DNA of 64,000 nucleotides from Bradyrhizobium sp. NAS96.2 (GTDB taxonomy: Bacteria > Pseudomonadota > Alphaproteobacteria > Rhizobiales > Xanthobacteraceae), in the NCBI RefSeq assembly GCF_001908235.1, contig NZ_LGHK01000022.1:62001-126000 (forward strand), in the 5' to 3' direction. A model generated the notes under the pieces. That model saw nothing but the letters and a program-made list of their open reading frames with translations, had not been told where the DNA came from and did not search any database. This document shows, piece after piece, positions 9,384-19,031 of this stretch. The position numbers and the translations under genes are program-made. How positions within the stretch are numbered: position 1 is the stretch's first letter; the number at the start of each line of letters is the position of its first letter.

Positions 9384-10166
9384 CAGCAGGATGCAACACG
9401 TCACATGGATCTGTCCGCCGCTACCTTGGGAACCAGAGCTAACTGATGACAGGTTCTGCCATCCACTTGGACGACGCTGCTCGAAACCTCAGCGCCGAAT
9501 CTGACGCAACGTGCCGCCAACGTTGAAGACGCGGCTTATTGCCATTCGGGCTGGCGTACTCCTCATGTTGAATTGTTTTCAACTTCCCTTAGCCGGATCG
9601 GATTTCAAGGTTGGTCCAGCATCGGTTCTCGCAACGCGATGAGTTGGCATTGCATCGACGCGCCTGAATTGGATTGGAGCGAATGGATCACACTTGCCGG
9701 ACCCGATGGGATGGGGCTTGAATCTTACGTAACGTCAAGTTGTAGGCTTGCAAAGCAAACCTAGGATCAAGCCAAGAGTTCACAGCGGGCTGCTACGCCG
9801 GGGGACGGTGGGTCCGCTGGCAATGTCGATATGGATGACGCCCGTTCTCGATCGCCGAGCCGAGGGGCTTGGCATTTCATGGCGAGCGTGCGGTCCGGCA
9901 AGGCGAGCCCTTGAGGATTGGAACAAGGCGGAGTCGGGTCCGCAAGTCCCGCTGAGGTTGAGAAGAACATGGCTGAAGACGTGATGAAGTTACCGCATGT
10001 ATTCGAACCCGGGACGAGAGGGAGATTTTGACACTGGTCGGAGCGGCTCATGACGCAAGGTCATCAGCAGTCGTCGAGGTGAATATATGGGATATCGGCC
10101 GTCGATCTCTCCTATCCGCACGGCCTCGACTGAGATTGTCAACGAAAAGGAGCACTATAGCGCGCG
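9384..10166. other. Gap with NolA box 2, no convincing gene
   Basis: The only supported signal is the promoter at 9718-9748. Frames of 63-94 codons overlap on both strands. An RNA from the promoter would have a leader of about 410 bases before trpD. Confidence 0.4.
9718..9748 (+). promoter_or_regulatory. MerR-type promoter, NolA box 2 (ahead of trpD)
   Basis: TTGAAT (9718-9723), a 19-bp spacer with ACGTAACGTCAAGTTG, and TAGGCT (9743-9748). The -10 element is identical to that of nolA. The next recognisable gene is trpD, 418 bp downstream. Confidence 0.75.
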
Positions 10167-11192
10167 ATGGACGTCCTTAGATCGATCATTAGCAAAGTTG
10201 CTACTGGCGCCACGTTGACCCGTGAAGAAACCGCTACTGCCTTCGACAGCATGATGTCGGGTCAGGCGACGCCCTCGCAGATCGGCGGGCTGTTGATGGC
10301 GATGCGGGTGCGTGGCGAAACCGTAGAAGAAGTCACAGGCGCGGTTTCCGCGATGCGGAGCAAAATGCTGCGAGTGAATGCGCCATCCGACCCTGTAGAC
10401 ATTGTCGGCACGGGCGGCGACGCCTCATGCTCGGTCAACGTATCGACGTGCGCATCCTTCATTGTTGCTGGCGCAGGCGTCCCCGTCGCCAAGCATGGCA
10501 ACCGCGCGGTATCCTCACGATCAGGCGCCGCGGACGTCTTGGCCTGCCTCGGCGTGAATATTGACCTCGCCCCTGAAGACGTTGGTCGCTGTGTGCACGA
10601 AGCCGGCATCGGTTTCATGTTTGCGCCAACTCATCATCCGGCGATGCAGCGCGTCGGCCGGATCCGGACCGCACTTGGCGCCCGCACCATCTTCAATCTA
10701 ATCGGACCGCTCTCCAATCCCGCCGGAGTCAAGCGGCAGATCGTCGGAGTGTTTTCACCCCAATGGGTACAGCCCTTGGCGCAGGTGTTGAAGAACCTTG
10801 ATGCCGAATCGGCGTGGGTCGTGCATGGCTCGGACGGCCTCGACGAGATCACCCTCACGGGGCCTACCTTCGTTGCCGCCCTTGAGGCGGGTACGATCCG
10901 CACGTTCGAAGTGACCCCGGAAGAAGCTGGACTGGCTCGTTGCGCCCCCGAGGCGCTGAAGGGTGGCAATGCCGACGCCAATGCAGTGGCACTGCGAAGC
11001 GTGCTTGACGGCGCGTCAGGCCCCTACCGCGATGTCGCGCTTGTGAATGCGGCCGCGGCATTAATTGTGGCTGGCCGAGCCTCGACATTGAAAGACGGCG
11101 TCATGCTTGGGCAGAAATCGCTCGATAGCGGTGCCGCGGCGGCGCGATTGGCGCACCTAATCGCAGTCTCCAACGCTCGACCGCCGAGCTGA
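10167..11192 (+). CDS. trpD: Anthranilate phosphoribosyltransferase
   Basis: TrpD joins anthranilate to phosphoribosyl pyrophosphate in tryptophan synthesis. The 341-residue product has the usual family length and all main motifs: the substrate loop [17 protein letters not shown] near residue 80, [17 protein letters not shown] near residue 108, and [21 protein letters not shown] near residue 158. The ATG at 10167 follows AAAAGGAGCACTATAG. The gene overlaps closely with trpC (3-bp gap). In rhizobia the usual trpDC pair is followed by moaC and moeA; those are not here, so this is probably an extra copy acquired with the island. NolA box 2 lies upstream, which suggests symbiotic control. Confidence 0.95.
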   Translation: MDVLRSIISKVATGATLTREETATAFDSMMSGQATPSQIGGLLMAMRVRGETVEEVTGAVSAMRSKMLRVNAPSDPVDIVGTGGDASCSVNVSTCASFIVAGAGVPVAKHGNRAVSSRSGAADVLACLGVNIDLAPEDVGRCVHEAGIGFMFAPTHHPAMQRVGRIRTALGARTIFNLIGPLSNPAGVKRQIVGVFSPQWVQPLAQVLKNLDAESAWVVHGSDGLDEITLTGPTFVAALEAGTIRTFEVTPEEAGLARCAPEALKGGNADANAVALRSVLDGASGPYRDVALVNAAAALIVAGRASTLKDGVMLGQKSLDSGAAAARLAHLIAVSNARPPS

Positions 11193-11195
11193 CCG

Positions 11196-12015
11196 ATGTC
11201 CGACATTCTGACCGAGATCGAAGCCTACAAGCGCGAGGAAATTGCGGCTGCTAAGCGTGCGTTGCCGCTGCCGGACGTCGAGGCACTCGCGCGTCTTGCA
11301 CCGCCTCCGCGTGGCTTCGTCAGCGCGATTCGTGCTAAACACGCCGCGCGTGAGTACGCTCTGATTGCCGAGATTAAGAGAGCCTCCCCGTCCAGGGGCC
11401 GCATTCGCGCCGACTTCGATGTGCCCTCGCTTGCGAGCGCCTATGAGGCGGGGGGGCGCGGCCTGCCTCTCGGTCTTGACGGACACACCGTCCTTCCAGG
11501 GACATCTCGACTTCATGGTGGCGGCGCGCGCACAGACGGACCTACCGGTGCTGCGGAAGGATTTTATGTTCGATACCTACCAGGTTGTCGAGGCGCGCGC
11601 CCATGGCGCCGACTGCATCCTGATCATCATGGCCGCGCTAGATGACGGGGCTGCCCGCGAGATCGAGGCTGCTGCCCTGGCCCATGGCATGGACGTGCTG
11701 GTCGAGGTCCATGACGGTGCGGAACTCCAGCGTGCCCTCACCCTCCGCTCGCCGATGATCGGCATCAACAACCGCAATTTGCGCACATTCGAGACCACGT
11801 TCGCAACCAGCGAGGCACTAGCTCCCCTCATTCCGAAGGACCGTCTGATTGTCGGCGAAAGCGGCATTCTCGGGCCAAACGATCTCGTCAGGCTTTCGCG
11901 CGTTGGCATATCGACCTTCCTCATCGGCGAGAGCCTAATGAGACAAGCCGATGTGACCGCGGCGAGCCAGCTGCTGCTGCGCGGAACAGCGATGGGGACC
12001 GGATTGCACCAATGA
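11196..12015 (+). pseudogene. trpC: Indole-3-glycerol-phosphate synthase, one-base frameshift
   Basis: TrpC closes the indole ring in tryptophan synthesis. The first frame gives the family N-terminus ([20 protein letters not shown], later [20 protein letters not shown]), then loses similarity at a run of seven G at 11450-11456. The +1 frame continues with the expected [50 protein letters not shown] and a normal end at 12015. Removing one G restores a full reading frame of about 272 residues. Either the copy is inactive or the assembly has a homopolymer error; every catalytic motif otherwise looks intact. It is coupled to trpD. If truly broken, TrpD's product would depend on a second trpC elsewhere. 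Confidence 0.88.
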
Positions 12016-12388
12016 CCGGAAAAGCCACTCAAGGAGGCCGGATCAGCTTCGAATTCCAATCACAAACGGCATCAAGGCGTCGCGGTAGTTCGATAAGCAA
12101 CTCAGAACTTGTCAGTTCATGGCACCGAGTAAAGCCAGCTCTGAGACGCCACTCGCTTTCATTCCAGCTGCGCGCTCCAGTAGACGCGCGCGGAAGATGG
12201 AAACGCTATATGCGTCATCGCACCGCCGATGGCGAGGCGAGCTTGGCGCATTGGGCGAGGCTCAACTGACGACGGATCACTACCACTCGCAATATCAAGC
12301 GCGACGCTCTCCACCGAACAACCAACACGCTGTTGGCGAGATCAAGATTCTCAGCATCGTGCGCGCCGCGCGTCCAAGGAGACAATCA
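12016..12388. other. Gap without a convincing gene
   Basis: No supported gene or signal apart from the ribosome site of the small gene that follows. Confidence 0.4.
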
Positions 12389-12580
12389 ATGACGCCCTCG
12401 CCAATGACGGCAGCTTTCGATTCAATCGCACAGATCGAACACATTGTGCGGAAGTTTCGAGAACTGATCGACACAGACGCATCGATCCCGGCAGAGCTGC
12501 GCGGTGCGCTGCACGCAACGCTCGATCACCATCTTATTGCTGCAAAAAGGCGCGTTCTCAACGTTGTCAGAACTCAATAG
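12389..12580 (+). CDS. Small hypothetical protein, 63 aa
   Basis: The ATG at 12389 follows a strong ribosome site (CCAAGGAGACAATCA), which decides the start inside a longer open frame. The 63-residue product is predicted to be helical throughout, with the core IAQIEHIVRKFRELIDTD and a basic C-terminus HHLIAAKRRVLNVVR. No membrane segment, cysteine motif or known domain is seen. It could be a small regulator or partner protein, but nothing in the sequence shows this. It stands alone between trpC and the flavin reductase on the same strand. Confidence 0.5.
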   Translation: MTPSPMTAAFDSIAQIEHIVRKFRELIDTDASIPAELRGALHATLDHHLIAAKRRVLNVVRTQ

Positions 12581-12977
12581 AGGTGCTGATGCTCCACAAC
12601 AGAGAGAATGCGGAATCCGCTCACTGCTATGGAACTCGACGTCAGTCGGCATCCGAGCGCCTACCGACGTCGTTCAGAGCAACCAGTAGCGATCGCGACC
12701 TCGGGTTCTCAAATCATCTTACCGCAAGAGTTTCGCTGCAATGAGCCGAACTGGTCAGGTCCTTGAGACTGCGGTCGTCGAGTGCAGTTCGGCGCAATGC
12801 GACGAGCCGTTCCGGGCCTTCTAGGTTCATCTTCGCTACCAACACACGGGATAGTCGTGCCCGGCTGCACTCTGGCCATGGTCACATCGAACAACAACCA
12901 CGAGGCGCCAGATTAAGGCAAACCAAGGTGCGCATAGCGATGCACTGGAAACCGCGTACCCACTCTATAGGCAGGTT
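12581..12977. other. Gap without a convincing gene
   Basis: No gene supported; frames here are short and shadow each other. Confidence 0.4.
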
Positions 12978-13502
12978 ATGAGCTCTCAGTTTCCGTTCCC
13001 CATGTGGGACATTCCATCCATCCAAGCGAGCGAGTTCCGTCAGGCCATGCGAAACCTGGCGAGTGGCGTCGCCATTGTGACGACCGGAAAAACCGTCTGC
13101 CGACGTGGGCTAACGGTGAGTTCTGTGACCTCAATGTGCATCGACCCGCCTTGCCTGCTGGCCGCCATCAATTCCAGATCTGAGACTCATGACGCGATCC
13201 TCGCCAACAGACGTTTTGGAGTGAGCCTTCTCCGCGGTGATCAGGAGGACCTGGCCCTACGATTTGGCGGCCTGGATGCTGCTAAAGGTGTCCATCGCTT
13301 CGATACGGCGCAGTGGAATCAGGGCGTTCTCGATGTGCCACTTTTGCAGGGCGCAGTTTGCACGCTCGAGTGCATTTTGTACGATCACAAGACAATTAGC
13401 ACGCATAGCATCTTTATTGGCCGGGTTGTCGCGACAGGCCCCGGTCATGGCGAACCGTTGATCAACTTGCAAGGCGCGCTTCGAACCCTATCGCGTGACT
13501 GA
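12978..13502 (+). CDS. Flavin reductase (HpaC/RutF-like)
   Basis: The 174-residue protein has the flavin reductase split-barrel pattern: FRQAMRNLASGVAIVTTG near residue 16, the flavin-contacting GLTVSSVTSMCIDPPCLLA near residue 40, then FGVSLL and the C-terminal HSIFIGRVVATGPG. Such enzymes reduce FMN or FAD with NAD(P)H and pass the reduced flavin to a separate monooxygenase. No monooxygenase gene is adjacent. The luciferase-like monooxygenase at 44252-45280 is a possible partner within the window; that pairing is inference. The start ATG follows GGCAGGTT. The gene stands alone, between gaps, on the plus strand. Confidence 0.85.
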   Translation: MSSQFPFPMWDIPSIQASEFRQAMRNLASGVAIVTTGKTVCRRGLTVSSVTSMCIDPPCLLAAINSRSETHDAILANRRFGVSLLRGDQEDLALRFGGLDAAKGVHRFDTAQWNQGVLDVPLLQGAVCTLECILYDHKTISTHSIFIGRVVATGPGHGEPLINLQGALRTLSRD

Positions 13503-14689
13503 GTGCAGTCTCTGTGTATTTTCTATCGGGACCAAACATCGGCCGGGCTAATTCGACGGCCCGCAATGAGGAGCCCGCGCAAAGGGGATAGAGTATTCGC
13601 CACAAACGGTGTTCAAGTTGGCGATTCGTCTGACTTTTTACAACTTCAAGGATCCGGTTTGCCGTGACATTTTCGCTTTGAGAGGGATCACGCTCGTTGA
13701 CCAAGACAATGCATTGGTCGGCTGCTTGATCTAGTGGCCACGTTGCCCGGTGGCCCCAAGAACCATGAGACCTAAGATCGCCGTACGCCAAGATGGTCGC
13801 AAGCGTCTGGAAAGCGGCTGGATCGACCCCGACGCCAATCCCATTCGCGCTGACTGCAAGCGGCCCCTGATCGGGATCGTTCCAGTCGGTTCGAAGGCGA
13901 CGCAGACTTGGACAGATTGTCCACGTTGTGAACTCAGCATTAGCCGCGATACCCGCCAGCTCGGCAGCGCCGAATAATGTCGATAGGCGATAGCGACAGT
14001 TTTGCGAGAAGATCAAACTCAGCGCTCACAGCCAAACCACCACAATTGGTAGGCTGGTGGATCTTTCCACTTTCGTGCGGCGAACGTAATCTTGCAAGGT
14101 CGCAGGTTCGCGAAAGAAGCCCTTGCTCGTTGCCGCATTGGTCTAGTGCCTTGCTCACCACCGTCCGTGTAAATGCCAGGCTTCCAATTCGTGCCAGACG
14201 CCGGGGCTGCGTTCAGTCAATAAGCCGGAGCTTCGGACATATTCACAATGCGGAGCCAAAGGGCTTGAATCGGACGTAACGTTAAGTTGTACGGTTTCAG
14301 GGAGGTGGAGTCAGTCTCGGGACGGGCCGAGGTAAGGATTGCGAATGTCTCAACGTCTCAGAATCACGCAAGAGTTCACTTCACTCCAGCCTACTGATGA
14401 CGGGCGTCGTCAGAATCCATCTTACTCTCCCGCGCGCTTCCAGAGTTTTGCGCGCTCGAAGCCGCGCTTTTCGGCCGGCTTGACCACGCCCCCAGGTCCG
14501 TTCGACGAACGAGCCTTTTCGTTCTGTTCGTCAAAGCTGGCGGGCGCTTCTGGTATGGCGCCAGTATCTCGCAAATGCACGAGGATCAATTTGATCGCCG
14601 GCCTTCTCAATGGGCTTGGGTTGTAAGTGTCGCCCGAAATGACTGGTGTGACATTGGAAGAGATTGCCGGGCATCTCGGAGCGGCACGG
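13503..14689. other. Gap with NolA box 3, no convincing gene
   Basis: A 184-codon minus-strand frame (13462-14016) has no recognisable domain and overlaps the reductase end; I do not support it. The clear signal is the promoter at 14265-14295. A 95-codon frame (14339-14626, plus) begins shortly after it but shows no known features. Confidence 0.4.
14265..14295 (+). promoter_or_regulatory. MerR-type promoter, NolA box 3
   Basis: TTGAAT (14265-14270), 19-bp spacer with ACGTAACGTTAAGTTG, TACGGT (14290-14295). It points to the Cys/His protein gene and the ligase gene at 15139. Confidence 0.73.
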
Positions 14690-14958
14690 TGAAAAAACCC
14701 GATGGCACCAAGAAGGTTCTATTGACCGACCACACCGAGGGACAATGCCGAGCCATTGTCGGATTCAAAGATGGAGATCTCAGAGCCGCCTATATGTGCG
14801 GCGAACCGGTCATTCGACGACCAGGCAAGAAACAATCGTCGTGGTGCGAGTATCACCACTGGCAGATGCATGCAAACAATGCCGAGCAAAACTCGGCGGT
14901 GGACCAGGCACCGCGACTTTCAATTCTCAAGCGGCATCCGTCGAGGCAAGGTCCATGA
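14690..14958 (+). CDS. Small Cys/His protein resembling the GcrA C-terminal tail
   Basis: The product reads LLTDHTEGQCRAIVGFKDGD, then AAYMCGEPV and SSWCEYHHWQMH. The order LT-HT-xxCR...GD...CG...WCxYH matches the C-terminal module of the cell-cycle regulator GcrA, which carries three cysteines and a histidine. The N-terminal helix-turn-helix of GcrA is absent, so this is a tail-only protein. I prefer the GTG at 14690, which follows CGGAGCGGCAC; an ATG at 14575 in the same frame would add 38 unrecognised residues. It lies between NolA box 3 and the acyl-CoA synthetase gene on the same strand, 180 bp ahead of the latter. It could be a small regulator or simply a remnant. Confidence 0.5.
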
Positions 14959-15138
14959 CTATTGACATCATCAAAAGCTCCACCTTTCCACTGAGACCGC
15001 CTGACGATCGTCCGCGCCTGAGAGACTCTCGACGCAAGCGCTCGCGATTGGGATCTCGCGATGAACTTCATGGGCGCAGCGAGCTGACGCCTCGAGGCAG
15101 ACTTATTGCGGAGATATCAACGACGGAGAAGAACTGAG

Positions 15139-16674
15139 ATGAATCTCTGCACACTGATTGAGCGTAACGCGGCGTTCGCTCCCGACAAACCTGCGATCCG
15201 TTTCGATGGCCGGACTTTAAGCTATGCCGCCTTCAATCAAAGGATCGAATATGTCGCCCGCGCCCTACAAAGCGAACTCGGAGTCGAGAAAGGTGACCGC
15301 GTCGCGATCCTAAGCCAGAACTGCCCTGACTATCTGGCCCTGCTTTATGCTTGCGCACGGCTTGGCGCAATCCTCGTGCCCCTGAACTGGCGACTTGCGG
15401 TCGGCGAGCAGCTCTTCATCCTGTCCGACGCCGGCGCCAAGGTGCTCGTGCTTGAACACGTCTTCGCGGCACTCCTGCCAGCTTTGAAGGAGCAACTGCC
15501 CGACACGCTCGTTGTCGGCCTGGATTTTGCGCCTTCCAGCGGGAGCAAGTGGGACAGGCTGCTGGAGCGAGGCTGCGGTGACGGCCGCAATCCCGGGGCA
15601 GACCTGCCCTGCCCTTTGCTGCTTGTCTATACGTCTGGGACTACAGGGCGACCGAAAGGGGCCGTGCTGCGCCAGGAAGCGTTGCTCTGGAATGGAGTGA
15701 TGAGTCAGCACATGCATGACCTCAGTTCGGCCGATCATGTCTTGACAGTGTTGCCTTTGTTTCACGTTGGCGGTCTGAATATTCAGACTACGCCTGCATT
15801 GCATCACGGCGCGACGGTTACCATTCACTCACGTTTCACGCCAGAGGCAACGCTTGCCGCGTTTGAGCGCGACCGGCCTACGCTGGTCGTTTTGGTACCT
15901 GCCACGATGCAAGCGCTCACCAACCATCCTCGATGGCCGACGACGGATTTATCCTCCTTAAAGGCTATTTGCACTGGCTCGGCAATGGTGCCGCAACACC
16001 TTATCGAACGCTTTGCCGTACGCGGGGTGCCAGTTCTGCAGGTTTACGGCTCGACAGAAACTTGCCCCATTGCCGTATATACGAAACTCGGCGGCGACCT
16101 TGCGCGTAGCGGGTCGACCGGCTTACAGGGTCTATGCTGTGAAGCGACGATCATCGACGAAGCAGGCAATGCGTTGCAGCCCGGCACCCCAGGCGAGATC
16201 GCAGTGCGCGGCCCCAGCGTCTTCTGCGAATATTGGGGCAATCAACAGGCAACACGCGAGGCTTTTCACAACGACTGGTATCGTACCGGTGATATCGGCC
16301 ACCGCGATGCCGATGGGTATTTCTCGGTCCTTGATCGGAAGAAGAATCTGATCATTTCTGGCGGAGAAAATATCTACGTGGCGGAAATCGAGCGTGTGCT
16401 GATCGAACATCCCGATGTCTACGAATGCGCCGTCATTGGTCGGCCCGATCAGCGCTGGGGTGAAGTGCCAATCGCTTTTGTGGTCAGGCGGCCGGGGGCT
16501 CGTATCGAAGCGGACGCACTGACAGCGCACGTCCAATCGCAGCTCGCCCGCTTTAAGACGCCGCGCGAAATTATCTTCACAGAAGAGCTCCCGCGAACGG
16601 CGTTAGGTAAGGTCCAGCATTTCATGCTGAAGGAGCTCGGTACTCGATCAAGTCGGCAGGAACACCGCACTTAA
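15139..16674 (+). CDS. AMP-forming acyl-CoA synthetase / acid-CoA ligase
   Basis: The 511-residue product is a complete ANL-superfamily enzyme. It shows the adenylate motif LLVYTSGTTGRPKGAV near residue 169, the aromatic-pocket region YGSTETCP near residue 304, the WYRTGDIGHRDADGY hinge approach near residue 384, and the C-terminal lysine motif PRTALGKVQ. It would activate a carboxylic acid as AMP ester and usually transfer it to CoA. Substrate cannot be told. The start is the ATG at 15139, preceded by GGAGAAGAACTGAG. It lies downstream of NolA box 3 and 170 bp ahead of the ATP-grasp ligase gene on the same strand, so the two may share a pathway. Confidence 0.9.
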   Translation: MNLCTLIERNAAFAPDKPAIRFDGRTLSYAAFNQRIEYVARALQSELGVEKGDRVAILSQNCPDYLALLYACARLGAILVPLNWRLAVGEQLFILSDAGAKVLVLEHVFAALLPALKEQLPDTLVVGLDFAPSSGSKWDRLLERGCGDGRNPGADLPCPLLLVYTSGTTGRPKGAVLRQEALLWNGVMSQHMHDLSSADHVLTVLPLFHVGGLNIQTTPALHHGATVTIHSRFTPEATLAAFERDRPTLVVLVPATMQALTNHPRWPTTDLSSLKAICTGSAMVPQHLIERFAVRGVPVLQVYGSTETCPIAVYTKLGGDLARSGSTGLQGLCCEATIIDEAGNALQPGTPGEIAVRGPSVFCEYWGNQQATREAFHNDWYRTGDIGHRDADGYFSVLDRKKNLIISGGENIYVAEIERVLIEHPDVYECAVIGRPDQRWGEVPIAFVVRRPGARIEADALTAHVQSQLARFKTPREIIFTEELPRTALGKVQHFMLKELGTRSSRQEHRT

Positions 16675-16843
16675 ATATCGCGGACTGTCGCCTGGCAGGA
16701 CTTCCATTGCCAACCGCAAGGTGAGCTTGCGTCTCAAGGGTTCAAGCACTTGCCAACTCCTTTACGCGAAGGCGCTGCTGCGAGCTTCTCGTGGCGGAGC
16801 ATTGGGCTGTGTCCATTAGCGCCAAACGCTCCGGAGATTGTTG

Positions 16844-18160
16844 ATGCCACGGATCCTGATTATGAATGCCGGTACCGCACAAATGTCGGGCACGGACCTG
16901 ACGAAAATTCAGCTTTCGCTTGCCGCCAAGTCGGCTTTGCGCTCCGTTTGGTTTGCACAAGAGGACGACCTAATAGTCTCTCCCGTAGCTATCCCAACGG
17001 AACTGCTATCCTTGGTTGGCGCGACGCTCAACTTCGATGCTTCGACCCTGTCGGTTCTTGCGCCCGAAAGCGCGGACGAAGCGTCGATCCTTAGCGATTC
17101 CAACCTGCAGTCCGACACCATCGTCGAACGAATCAACCGCCACATTCGTCGGACCACTCCTTGGAGAATATCTGCTTGTTACCCTTCCGAAGGCGTTGCG
17201 CGCTTGGCCGCAGCGCTCGGCATACTTCAAAACGGGGACAACTTCACTCTGCAGCGGGGGCCTGATCTATTGAATCGCAAGAGCCACTTCCGTCAATTGG
17301 CAGCGAGCGCCGCACTTCCGGTACCCAGTGGTTGCGCAATAACAAGCCCAGACGAGCTCTTCAGAGCGGTCACCTTGCTGAGGTGTGAGACCGGCAGCGT
17401 GATTGTAAAGCTAGATAATGGGGCCGGCGGGCTTGGAAATGTCATACTAACCGGCAAGGAAAGCGACCCATTACCGGGGGCAAGAGAAACCCGGCAAGTC
17501 CTTTGGCCGTCGTTTGATCCGAACGCAATTTGGACAGAGATGACAACTCCGTCATGCAGGACAGCGGTCGTCGAATCGTATCACTTGGCTCGCTCTATAT
17601 TTTACCTTGAGTTCGAAATCGAGGCAAACGGCTCAATTGCGTACGTCAATAGTGGGAGCATACGTCTGCGTCAAAGCAAAGATAGATCCGAAAGGGCTCT
17701 TGTGTGGACTGGACTCGAGCTTCCAAGCGATCTGAGCATTGAGCAATGCTCGACCGCTCGGGCGCATGCCAATCGATTTGTAGAGCTTGCGCGAACCTTG
17801 GGATATCGCGGAATGATCAACATCGACGCCATCTTCACAACCGACGGGCGGTTGCTGTTTAATGAAGCAAACGGCCGATGGGGCGGAGGCTCGGTGTTAC
17901 ATAGCATTGCTGCCCGACTGCTTGGCCCCGATTATTCCGATTCCTACGTAATTTCGTCTGTGCGAAACGTTCGATCGAACTCCCTCCAAACAGCCGTCGA
18001 TCATTTCGCCAATGATGGATGTCTATTCGACAGCACATGGAAGGAAGGGGTGATTCCGCTTGCCGCAGACCAAGAGGCAGGCACGGTAGAGTGTATCGTG
18101 ATCGCGCGAGGCAGGCTGGCGTGCCGCGATTTGGAGCATCGGCTGTTGAGGATGACCTGA
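16844..18160 (+). CDS. ATP-grasp peptide ligase (PGM1-related)
   Basis: The 438-residue protein starts at an ATG preceded by GGAG at 7-bp spacing. An N-terminal Rossmann-like part (about residues 1-130, MPRILIMNAGTAQMSGTDL) is followed by an ATP-grasp domain: LLNRKSHFRQLAA, the phosphate-loop stretch VIVKLDNGAGGLGN near residue 186, and metal-binding GMINIDAIFTTDGRLLFNEA followed by NGRWGGG near residue 345. The layout resembles PGM1-type ligases known from pheganomycin synthesis, which join an amino-group substrate to a carboxylate through an acyl phosphate. It is convergent with the 2OG oxygenase and diiron-GFA genes, whose stop codon lies about 200 bp away, so the three may form one biosynthetic locus. 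The substrate is unknown. Confidence 0.82.
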   Translation: MPRILIMNAGTAQMSGTDLTKIQLSLAAKSALRSVWFAQEDDLIVSPVAIPTELLSLVGATLNFDASTLSVLAPESADEASILSDSNLQSDTIVERINRHIRRTTPWRISACYPSEGVARLAAALGILQNGDNFTLQRGPDLLNRKSHFRQLAASAALPVPSGCAITSPDELFRAVTLLRCETGSVIVKLDNGAGGLGNVILTGKESDPLPGARETRQVLWPSFDPNAIWTEMTTPSCRTAVVESYHLARSIFYLEFEIEANGSIAYVNSGSIRLRQSKDRSERALVWTGLELPSDLSIEQCSTARAHANRFVELARTLGYRGMINIDAIFTTDGRLLFNEANGRWGGGSVLHSIAARLLGPDYSDSYVISSVRNVRSNSLQTAVDHFANDGCLFDSTWKEGVIPLAADQEAGTVECIVIARGRLACRDLEHRLLRMT

Positions 18161-18365
18161 TCGGAATCATTGCGCGCTGTTCCAGCCCTTCAATTCACTT
18201 GAGCGGGCCTCCCCCATGCCCAACCAGCGCGCTTGAAATCTGGTGCTTGCGACTGCTGGGTGAGCAGTGATGCGGAGAGGCCAGCCAAGCTTGCGGATCT
18301 ACGCCATGTATTCTAGACACGGTACGATCAAGCTATGCATAGCTGCGGCGCGCCGGCCGCCAAGC

Positions 18366-19031
18366 TCAACCGTCATGGGCGGAGTTCTTGATGATGCGGC
18401 GGTTCGCACCACCGCGCTTCGAACAAAAATAGACCAGTGACCGGCGCTCCCCGGCGTGCACCGGCTTTACTTCATGGCGGAACCTGCATGTGGTGATAAC
18501 TACGGTCCCCAACAGGGGACGAAATACTTGGGCGTCGCGCTCTGTTGGATATACCACGAATTCACCGCCCTCGAAACCTTCGGCGAGCTGAACGATCACC
18601 GAATACTCGAAGTCAGGGTCGCTCTCAGCATCCAAATGGACGCCAACAAAAGACCCAGGCGGCATGCGATGCATTTGGCATCGGCGAATGATGTAATCTG
18701 ACGACGCTCCGAAGATGTTTCTAAGCGCGAAGACCCGGTCATTCCTTTCGAGCAATTCGATGATCTGCGCCGAAGCTGTACCATTCACGTTACTAGGACA
18801 ACGGCCGGGGCGATCTTCGCGCAGTCGTTTTACAAAGACCCTGTGGGAATCGCCAGCATCTCCCTTCCGAACCTCCGCTTCTGGAATGTCTAACTGCAGC
18901 CGATCGATCTCCGCCAAGTCATTTTGGGTGAACAGCGTCCCTGGGGCAACCAGGACGGTCCCTTTATCTCTCAGCTCTACGCGGTATTTGGCGAGGACCT
19001 CTTCTGAAAGCAGACCAGATCTATCACTCAT
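18366..19031 (-). CDS. 2-oxoglutarate/Fe(II)-dependent oxygenase
   Basis: The 221-residue product contains the facial triad of the Fe(II)/2OG oxygenases: GVHLDAESD (HxD, near residue 131) and CRFRHEVKPV (distal His, near residue 186), followed by ERRSLVYF whose arginine would hold 2-oxoglutarate. The intervening FEYSVIVQLAEGFEGGEFVVYP fits the double-stranded beta-helix of prolyl-hydroxylase-like members. It would hydroxylate or otherwise oxidise a small molecule or a carrier- or peptide-bound substrate. Its ATG overlaps the stop of the upstream diiron-GFA gene (ATGA), so the two proteins are made together. Two iron-dependent oxidising enzymes in one unit suggest two consecutive oxidations; the substrate is not known. 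Confidence 0.88.
   Translation of the reverse strand: MSDRSGLLSEEVLAKYRVELRDKGTVLVAPGTLFTQNDLAEIDRLQLDIPEAEVRKGDAGDSHRVFVKRLREDRPGRCPSNVNGTASAQIIELLERNDRVFALRNIFGASSDYIIRRCQMHRMPPGSFVGVHLDAESDPDFEYSVIVQLAEGFEGGEFVVYPTERDAQVFRPLLGTVVITTCRFRHEVKPVHAGERRSLVYFCSKRGGANRRIIKNSAHDG

Noticed and set aside
9985..10015. TTCGAACCCGGGA stretch resembling a tRNA T-arm
   Set aside because: No acceptor, D or anticodon stem could be placed around it.
13462..14016. 184-codon minus-strand frame between the flavin reductase and NolA box 3
   Set aside because: It overlaps the end of the reductase gene, has no recognisable domain and no clear ribosome site; long chance frames are common in GC-rich DNA.
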